DNA of 27,101 nucleotides from a virus: IMG/VR virus record IMGVR_UViG_3300024273_000328, positions 1-27,101 of that record. One strand, 5' to 3'. The translations under genes and the position numbers were made by a program. Shown here one piece after another: positions 21,376 through 27,101 of the stretch (positions within the stretch are counted from its first letter, which is position 1; each line of letters starts with the position of its first letter). The notes below the pieces were generated by a model. It was not told where the DNA came from, did not search any database, and worked only from the letters and a program-made list of their open reading frames with translations.

Positions 21376-21451
21376 ATAACTTAAAGATAACTAATAAACA
21401 TAGCAATGATTACAAAATACAAACTAAATCAAACATTTAAGGTAATTTAAA

Positions 21452-22420
21452 ATGGCACTACTCGTAAATAACATCGGCAACAACTCTGCGGGAACTCGCG
21501 GTCTTCCTACTGATATGGACAACGCTCTACAAATCTATTACGGCTCAGTCTTGACTGCATTTGACCGTAAGCAGGTTTTCCTTGATCTTGTAACTACAAA
21601 GTCAATCGACAGCGGTTCTTCTATCTCTATCCCAGTTATCGGACAATCTTCGGACGCTAACACAAATACGCATGTCCCAGGAACTGAGCTCACCATGAGC
21701 ACTATCCCTGTTAAAGAGCGTATCATCAACATCGATGCTCTTGAGTATTATGCTTTGGCTGTTGATAAATTCGAAGAGAAAGTACTACACTTCGAAACTC
21801 GCGGTGAACTAGCTAAACAAGCTGGTGAAGCTTTGGCTGTTAAAATCGACAAAGCAGTTGCTGCTCTGTTGGTAACAGCTTCGCAAACTTCGGGAACCAT
21901 TGGTGGTTCGGCTGTTCAAGCTGACGGTACAGAAGTTAACAATGATGCTATCGATTCTGGCGCTACTCCTAAAGCTAAAGGCGATGCTTTGATTGAAGCA
22001 GTGTTTGAAGCTGTATCTGCTATGGAAGAAAAAGATGTATCGGGTGAGAAGTATCTAGTTGTAACTCCTCGTATCTATTCTTACTTGGCACAATCTGATG
22101 CTGTTAACAAAGACGTAACAGCTGGTACTAATGGTGGCTTGGATAAAGGCACTGTTATGGAAGTTGCTGGTATCCGCATTTACAAATCGAACTACCTACC
22201 AGTAGATTCAACAGTAAGTGTTGGTGGTACTAACAAGAAACTGAAAGCCTTGATCTTCACTTCTGAGGCTGTTGCTGTTGCTAAATTGATGGACGTTACT
22301 TCTGAAGTAAACTACATCCCAGAGCAACTTGCTACTTTGATGACCACATACTACTCGTATGGTATGGGCGTATTGAAGCCAGCTTGTTCTTGCGTAATCA
22401 CAGGCGGCACAGTCGTTTAA
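21452..22420 (+). CDS. Major capsid protein, T7 gp10-like
   Basis: It builds the icosahedral shell. The 322 residues (T7 gp10A 345) have the HK97-type outline of this group: an N-terminal arm with DMDNALQIYYGSVLTAFDRK (21-40), a GSSISIPVIG strand, then VKERIINIDALEYYALAVD (86-104), and a C-terminal VNYIPEQLATLMTTYYSYGM (285-304). Codon choice looks more uniform and C-ending (AAC, ATC, CGT) than in neighbours, fitting very high expression. Ribosome-binding site is AAGGTAATTTAAA. A long structured leader and a downstream terminator-like hairpin isolate it as a high-level transcript. Confidence 0.95.
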   Translation: MALLVNNIGNNSAGTRGLPTDMDNALQIYYGSVLTAFDRKQVFLDLVTTKSIDSGSSISIPVIGQSSDANTNTHVPGTELTMSTIPVKERIINIDALEYYALAVDKFEEKVLHFETRGELAKQAGEALAVKIDKAVAALLVTASQTSGTIGGSAVQADGTEVNNDAIDSGATPKAKGDALIEAVFEAVSAMEEKDVSGEKYLVVTPRIYSYLAQSDAVNKDVTAGTNGGLDKGTVMEVAGIRIYKSNYLPVDSTVSVGGTNKKLKALIFTSEAVAVAKLMDVTSEVNYIPEQLATLMTTYYSYGMGVLKPACSCVITGGTVV

Positions 22421-22433
22421 TCTACCCACAGGG

Positions 22434-22455
22434 CTCTCCCTCGCAAGAGGGGGAG
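22434..22455 (+). terminator. Terminator-like hairpin after the capsid gene
   Basis: A nine-pair stem, CTCTCCCTC with GAGGGGGAG, one G-U pair, is closed by a GCAA tetraloop. It begins 14 bp after the capsid stop, the position of the T7 late terminator T-phi, which partly stops phage polymerase. The following bases, TACCGTCTATG, lack a U-run, so partial termination or 3'-end protection is more likely than full termination. Confidence 0.6.
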
Positions 22456-22460
22456 TACCG

Positions 22461-22507
22461 TCTATGTATAGGAATACTGTAGGCATATGGGTATCCCTAT
22501 ACATAGA
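22461..22507 (+). repeat. Second, near-perfect 17-step hairpin after the capsid gene
   Basis: TCTATGTATAGG (22461-22472) is exactly complementary to CCTATACATAGA (22496-22507). After one A-C mismatch the stem continues ATAC/GTAT, leaving a 13-nt loop. It ends 13 bp before the tail tubular protein A start, just ahead of its ribosome-binding site AAGGAATC. It may be an RNase III-type processing site or a protective stem. The tandem arrangement with the preceding hairpin is clear in the sequence. Confidence 0.6.
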
Positions 22508-22520
22508 TAAGGAATCTAAC

Positions 22521-23087
22521 ATGACAGAAATCGACGCAATTAATAGGATGCTCCGTTACATCGGGGAACTTCCTATCCCATCAGGTACTACTATTGATAG
22601 TTTACCAGAAGGCCATGAAGCTGTTTTAGCTCGTACTATTCTAGCAGAAACTCTGCGTGAAGAGCAAGAGAATAAATTTTGGTTTAATACTTTTACAGTT
22701 ACCTTCGTACCTAATACAGAAGGTAGAATCACACTCCCAAATAACGTAATTGCTTTTGAGAGTACTCAGTACTTTAAAGAAGGTGGCGACCTTTATGATA
22801 AAACTACATTGTCCAGCGTATTTACAGAGGCTGTAGAATTAATAACTCGCCTTGAAATAACCTTTGACAACATCCCAGATATCTTTCGTACCTATATGGT
22901 ACTTGTAGCTGCTAAACACCTTCATGTTTACTTGAATGGTGATGAGACTACACAACGGGAACTAGAGAATAAAATTAATATCCAGCGTGTTAAATTAGAG
23001 CGTGAGCAACTTAAGCAATCTAAATTTAATTTGATTCGTGGGACAAGACTTATTGATCGTGGAACTAATCCCACACCAGTTATTTAG
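22521..23087 (+). CDS. Tail tubular protein A, T7 gp11-like
   Basis: It forms the ring joining portal to tail. The frame is open from 22464, but that start lies inside the hairpin; ATG at 22521 has AAGGAATC upstream and gives the family opening, MTEIDAINRMLRYIGELPI. The product has 188 residues (T7 196). Motifs include LARTILAETLREEQENKFWF (about 36-55), a W/F pattern typical of the family, and IPDIFRTYMVLVAAKHLH (118-135). Position after capsid and before protein B matches T7. Confidence 0.92.
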   Translation: MTEIDAINRMLRYIGELPIPSGTTIDSLPEGHEAVLARTILAETLREEQENKFWFNTFTVTFVPNTEGRITLPNNVIAFESTQYFKEGGDLYDKTTLSSVFTEAVELITRLEITFDNIPDIFRTYMVLVAAKHLHVYLNGDETTQRELENKINIQRVKLEREQLKQSKFNLIRGTRLIDRGTNPTPVI

Positions 23088-23096
23088 GAGCAATGA

Positions 23097-25268
23097 ATGC
23101 CTAAGATTAACAAAGTTTATCCAGCGTTTTTCAATGGCGTTTCACAGCAAAAACCTGAGCTTATTTTGGATAGCCAATGTAAAGACATGGTTAACTGTGT
23201 GCCTGATTTGGTAGTTGGACTAACCAAGCGTCCACCCGTTACTCACACAAAGACGTTTACTTATGCTACGAATCCTGAGATGGAAACATCCACTATCTTT
23301 CATACCTATGATCGTGGTGAGGATGCTGAAGAATACATCTTTATGAATTCTGACGTAGCAGATCACCCATTACACGTTTTCCATCGTGATGGTACAGAGA
23401 TGACTGTTGTATATGAGCCCTCAACAGAAACAGCTGTTAAAGCATATTTAATGAATGGCTCTCTAAAAGGCTTAACGGTACAAGATAGAACTTGGGTATT
23501 CTCTAAGACAGCTGTTATTGGCTTAGATTATGGTATTACCGCACCTTTAGATGTTAACTACGACAAAGTAGCCTACTACTGGTTAAAACGTGGTAGTGGT
23601 GATCGTTACAACCCATACAACTACGCTGTATACTTGAATGGTGTTACATATCAATGTAGCCCTAACAAGCCTAATAGTACAGATACTGACCCCGCTACAG
23701 GCTTCGAAGACTCTGACCATGCTGCAAACTACTTGCGTGGTATTATTAATGGTGTAGCTGGATTTAGTGCAGAAGCTATTGGTTCAATCCTTAAGATATG
23801 GAGAGCTGATAACGCAGACTTCACATTCAGCACATGGGACTCATGGGGCAACCAAGCTTCTGAAAGCTGGAAAGGTGCTGTGAATAAGATCACAGACCTA
23901 CCTAAAGATATGCCATTTACAGATGTATATGTAGAAATCAAAGGTCAAGAAACAAGTAGCCTTAACTCCTACTATGTTAAGTGGGCTGGTTCATCTTGGC
24001 AAGAATGCTTAGACCCAGCAGCTGATCGTGGGCAACTATCCAATATGCCTATTAAGATTGATCGTATTAGTCTTGTAGGTGGTATTGCTACCTTTAAAGC
24101 TGACCTTATCGATTGGTCACTACCTTTGGTAGGTAATCTTGATAATAACCCTGATCCATCCTTTGCTCCTACACCAGCTGGTTTAACTAGCACCATACAG
24201 GATATGTTCTTCTATAAGAATCGCCTAGGTATTGCATCACAGGATAGCATAGTTCTATCTGAGACAGCTAACTATACAAACTTCTATGTTACAAGTGCTA
24301 TTGATCTTCTTGATACAGATATTATCGATATTACAGTGGCAACTAATCAAGCTAGTAAAATCTACTATGCTAAACCTTTTAATAATTCTCTTTATATCTT
24401 TACAAAATACGCTCAATATGAGCTAGTTAATGAAGGGGCTTTTGGCCCTAATAGCGTATCGCTAAGTAACGCCAGCAACTATCCAATGTCTGTTGGTGTA
24501 GAACCAGTGGTAGTTAACGATAGTCTTTACTTCATTTCAACTACGGATAATAGACAACAACTTCGTGAGTATATTAAAACAGATAAGCTAACAGTTAAGG
24601 GTATTGATCTTAATATTAGTACACCAACTTATATGACTGTACCAGTTAAATCTCTGGTCGCTAATGGTGTGCTTGGTTATGTATTATGCTGCACTGAAAC
24701 AAACCTAATTTATCTATATAACTATAAAGAAGATGGTGAGAAACGTATTCAATCTGCTTGGAATAAATGGGAAGTTCTAAACACCTTAGTTGTTACAGCT
24801 GGTAGCTACCAATATAATGTTATTGATTCATTTGTAACTATTGCTTGTAAAACTGATGCTGAATTTAGACTGCACCAATTACAGTTAGATTACAATATTC
24901 CAAATCAAAATGTCGATAAGTCTTCCGCAGACGATATACTTATTGATCTAATACCCTATGAAGCTAAAATCATCTTACCAGATTACTACCCACAACTGGG
25001 TACTGTTAGAACACCTTTGAATAAAGTGCTTATTAAACAGATTACAATTAGTGGCGAAGGTAATTTTGATGCAGAGCTTTATCGAAGAGATTATGATAAA
25101 ACTTACTACAAATCACACACAAGCTCAATGCGAGATATGAACTTAAATGTGGCTTCTAAAGTAGGCAATGCAGTAATCACAATTAAAGATTCATCTATCG
25201 ATGATTTTATGATATCCTCAGTTGTTGTTGAAGGCTTGTTCTCTGCAACTTCTCGTGAAATGAAATAA
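23097..25268 (+). CDS. Tail tubular protein B (nozzle), T7 gp12-like
   Basis: It forms the tail nozzle. Length 723 compares with 794 in T7. The opening KINKVYPAFFNGVSQQKPEL, then CKDMVNCVPDLVVGLTKRPP (27-46), is the standard family start. The middle shows DMFFYKNRLGIASQDSIVLS (about 367-386) and TNFYVTSAIDLLDTDIID (392-409), also typical. The end, VVVEGLFSATSREMK, is short. Ribosome-binding site is TTAGGAGCA. It is followed after 9 bp by the tail fibre rather than by internal virion proteins, a change from the T7 order. Confidence 0.95.
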   Translation: MPKINKVYPAFFNGVSQQKPELILDSQCKDMVNCVPDLVVGLTKRPPVTHTKTFTYATNPEMETSTIFHTYDRGEDAEEYIFMNSDVADHPLHVFHRDGTEMTVVYEPSTETAVKAYLMNGSLKGLTVQDRTWVFSKTAVIGLDYGITAPLDVNYDKVAYYWLKRGSGDRYNPYNYAVYLNGVTYQCSPNKPNSTDTDPATGFEDSDHAANYLRGIINGVAGFSAEAIGSILKIWRADNADFTFSTWDSWGNQASESWKGAVNKITDLPKDMPFTDVYVEIKGQETSSLNSYYVKWAGSSWQECLDPAADRGQLSNMPIKIDRISLVGGIATFKADLIDWSLPLVGNLDNNPDPSFAPTPAGLTSTIQDMFFYKNRLGIASQDSIVLSETANYTNFYVTSAIDLLDTDIIDITVATNQASKIYYAKPFNNSLYIFTKYAQYELVNEGAFGPNSVSLSNASNYPMSVGVEPVVVNDSLYFISTTDNRQQLREYIKTDKLTVKGIDLNISTPTYMTVPVKSLVANGVLGYVLCCTETNLIYLYNYKEDGEKRIQSAWNKWEVLNTLVVTAGSYQYNVIDSFVTIACKTDAEFRLHQLQLDYNIPNQNVDKSSADDILIDLIPYEAKIILPDYYPQLGTVRTPLNKVLIKQITISGEGNFDAELYRRDYDKTYYKSHTSSMRDMNLNVASKVGNAVITIKDSSIDDFMISSVVVEGLFSATSREMK

Positions 25269-25277
25269 GGAATTATT

Positions 25278-27101
25278 ATGGAAACACCTTCCCGCCATTC
25301 CTTTGATCTTGATGGATCACTTAGGGTTTTCCCTATACCGTCACCAATCAAAGGCGATAATTATTGTAGACTAGAAGTTGATAATGTAATTGTAAATGAC
25401 CGTGCTAAATATGATATTGTTAATAACTCTATTGTTTTCCTTAGTGTGGCCGATGTTCCCAACGGGAGCCAGTTAGATGTACTTGTTGTACAATCTGAGG
25501 AATCCATTGGGCAACTAGCAATTTCATCTAATATGGATATTGTTGCACAAAACATTGCTAATATTAATACAGTTGGAATCAGTATTGCAGACGTTAATAC
25601 CGTTGCAGATGCTGATACTGACATTGCATTGCTTGCTGATATCCAAGATGGTACAATAGCTACAAATGCTATCACAAACGTAAATACTATTAGAGCTAAC
25701 GTAACTACGGTTGCTGGTATATCTGGTAATGTAACTACAGTTGCAAACAATAATGCTAACGTATCCACAGTTGCTGGTATAAATGCTAACGTAACTACAG
25801 TTGCTGGTATAAATGCTAACGTAACTACAGTTGCAAACAATAATGCTAACGTAACTACAGTTGCAAACAATGACGCTAATGTTACAACAGTCGCTGGTAT
25901 TTCTGGCAACGTAACCACAGTAGCTGATATTTCTGGTAATGTGACAACTGTTGCTACTAACAATGCTAACGTAACCGCTGTTGCAAATAACTCAGTTAAC
26001 ATTAATGCCGCTGTTGCTAATACAGGTAATATTAATGCCGCTGTAGCTAACACAAGCAATATTAATGCTGCTGTTGCAAATGCAACCAATATTAATACTG
26101 CCGTTGCTAATGAAGCAAATATTAATGCAGCTGTTGCTGACGCTACGGATATTGGAATAGTTGCCACTAATATTGCTAACGTAAATACAGCGGCTGGTAA
26201 TACAACTAACATAAATGCTGCTGTTGCCAATGCTACTAATATTAACGCTGTAGTCGCTGATGCTGTTGATATTGGGACAGTTGCTTCTAACATTGCCAAT
26301 GTAAATATAGCTGCTGGTAACACAACAAACATTAATGCTGCCGTTGCTAACGCTACCAATATTAACGCTGTAGTAGCTGATGCTGCTGATATAGGGGCAG
26401 TTGCTACTAATATTGCCAACGTAAACACAGTGGCTACCAACGATGCAAATGTCACAACGGTTGCTGGTATAAACGCCAACGTAACTACGGTTGCTGGTAT
26501 TTCAGCGAATGTCACCACAGTCGCAACTAACAATGCAAATGTGACTGCTGTTGGTACTAACATTGCAGATGTTTCTTTGGTTGCTGCTGAGATTTCTAAC
26601 AATAACCTACAGACAATAGCGGCTGATATTGCTGCCGTAATAACTGTAGCTAACGACCTAACTGAAGCTAGTTCTGAGATTGATACTGTTGCTAATAGCA
26701 TTGCAAATGTTGATGCTGTTGGTGGAAGTATTGCTAACGTAAACACGGTTGCTGCTAACTTAGTCAACGTAAATAACTTTGCGGATACCTATGCGATTGC
26801 GGCTACTGCACCCGCTGGTGCTACAGTAGGCGACCTTTGGTTTGATACTTCAGCACAAGCTATGAAGGTCTATGGAGATAGTGGCTGGCAGAACGCTGGT
26901 TCAAGCGTTAACGGAACAGCAGAACGTGTAACTTATACTGCTACCGCTGCTCAAACTAACTTTGCTGCAACATATGATGCTGGCTATGTAGATGTGTGGT
27001 TGAATGGTATTAAGCTTACCGCTGGTACAGACTTCACCGCAACTAATGGTACATCCATTGTGCTTGCTGTTGGGGCTGGTGCTGGTGACTTGCTGGATAT
27101 T
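25278..27101 (+). CDS. Tail fibre protein, N-terminal 608 residues (cut at the window edge)
   Basis: The frame is open from ATG 25278 (ribosome-binding site AAGGAATT) to the last base, without a stop. Residues 1-85 form a beta-rich head (RLEVDNVIVNDRAKYDIVNN...) of the kind that attaches fibres to the tail. Residues about 86-505 are a Val/Ala/Asn repeat shaft. Then come VGDLWFDTSAQAMKVYGDSGW (517-537) and YVDVWLNGIKLTAGTDFTAT (570-589), modules common in marine phage fibres. The receptor-binding tip lies beyond the window. A 468-residue frame on the other strand is a shadow of the repeats. Recognition of host surface is inferred from fibre architecture. Confidence 0.88.
   Translation, partial: METPSRHSFDLDGSLRVFPIPSPIKGDNYCRLEVDNVIVNDRAKYDIVNNSIVFLSVADVPNGSQLDVLVVQSEESIGQLAISSNMDIVAQNIANINTVGISIADVNTVADADTDIALLADIQDGTIATNAITNVNTIRANVTTVAGISGNVTTVANNNANVSTVAGINANVTTVAGINANVTTVANNNANVTTVANNDANVTTVAGISGNVTTVADISGNVTTVATNNANVTAVANNSVNINAAVANTGNINAAVANTSNINAAVANATNINTAVANEANINAAVADATDIGIVATNIANVNTAAGNTTNINAAVANATNINAVVADAVDIGTVASNIANVNIAAGNTTNINAAVANATNINAVVADAADIGAVATNIANVNTVATNDANVTTVAGINANVTTVAGISANVTTVATNNANVTAVGTNIADVSLVAAEISNNNLQTIAADIAAVITVANDLTEASSEIDTVANSIANVDAVGGSIANVNTVAANLVNVNNFADTYAIAATAPAGATVGDLWFDTSAQAMKVYGDSGWQNAGSSVNGTAERVTYTATAAQTNFAATYDAGYVDVWLNGIKLTAGTDFTATNGTSIVLAVGAGAGDLLDI
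25698..26597 (+). repeat. Thirty tandem 30-bp (decad) repeats in the tail fibre gene
   Basis: Residues 141-440 of the fibre form 30 consecutive ten-residue units, each beginning with Asn or Asp and followed by Val or Ile (NVTTVAGINA type and NINAAVANAT type). Units at 26178-26297 and 26298-26417 form a 120-bp higher-order copy, with 36 of 40 residues equal. At DNA level several 30-bp units are nearly identical. This is likely an elongated trimeric shaft that can change length by recombination. Confidence 0.9.

Noticed and set aside
21179-21379. 66-residue + strand frame in the capsid leader
   Set aside because: It begins in the stem of an inverted repeat without a normal start context, is Cys-rich and low in similarity to any known type, and is better explained as non-coding structured DNA.
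22208-22522. 104-residue - strand frame across the capsid end and hairpins
   Set aside because: It crosses a well-supported capsid gene and two stem-loops and has no start signal.
25361-26767. 468-residue open frame on the - strand
   Set aside because: It lies wholly opposite the tail-fibre repeats. Repeated GCT, GTT and AAC codons have antisense codons without stops, producing an Ala/Val/Thr/Leu-rich artefact. There is no ribosome-binding site or family match, and all neighbours are on the + strand.
1-27101. tRNA genes, CRISPR arrays, insertion sequences, integrase or attachment sites
   Set aside because: Reading through all gaps showed no cloverleaf-like segment, no spaced direct repeats outside the fibre gene, and no transposase or integrase motifs. 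The phage looks strictly lytic in this window.

Overview
The window is a contiguous piece of a lytic T7-like podophage genome (Autographiviridae-type). Every supported gene is on the + strand. Genes are tightly packed, with frequent ATGA or short overlaps. The order matches the T7 plan: early small genes, a single-subunit RNA polymerase, a replication module, then virion structure. Both ends are cut: the first gene lacks its start and the tail-fibre gene runs off the right edge. Auxiliary genes typical of aquatic and marine phages are present (thyX, phoH, mazG, a class I ribonucleotide reductase pair), and the base composition is moderately AT-rich. This suggests a phage of an aquatic Gram-negative bacterium. 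The host cannot be named from the sequence.

Layout. Positions 1-3761 hold an early region of about 18 small genes, most of unknown function and several encoding tiny single-helix membrane proteins, with thyX among them. Positions 3771-7479 hold phoH, a secreted glycine-zipper protein and the phage RNA polymerase. Positions 7480-7605 are a regulatory gap with a perfect palindrome and a strong sigma70-like promoter. Positions 7606-17497 are the replication and nucleotide module: ssDNA-binding protein, RusA-type resolvase, primase-helicase, DNA polymerase, MazG-like protein, DUF3310 protein, NrdA, NrdB, a DEDD exonuclease with a zinc ribbon, an unknown protein and a flap/5'-3' exonuclease. Positions 17534-27101 carry a small protein, a GNAT-like protein, a gp7.3-like protein, portal, a small protein, scaffold, major capsid protein, tail tubular proteins A and B, and a repeat-rich tail fibre. 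The capsid gene is flanked by a 276-bp structured leader and by two stem-loops just downstream.

How it works together. Host RNA polymerase probably reads the early genes and makes the phage RNA polymerase, which then reads the replication and structural genes. ThyX, NrdA/NrdB and MazG would raise or balance dNTP supply. SSB, helicase-primase and polymerase form a T7-like replisome; SSB and helicase share an acidic tail ending in Asp-Phe, the polymerase-docking signal known from T7. RusA replaces T7 endonuclease I, and the nucleases recycle host DNA and process junctions. Terminase, internal virion proteins and lysis genes are not seen and presumably lie to the right. The least expected items are the secreted glycine-zipper protein beside the RNA polymerase, the structured RNA segments around the capsid gene, the 30-unit decad repeat in the fibre, and the fibre gene directly after tail tubular protein B.
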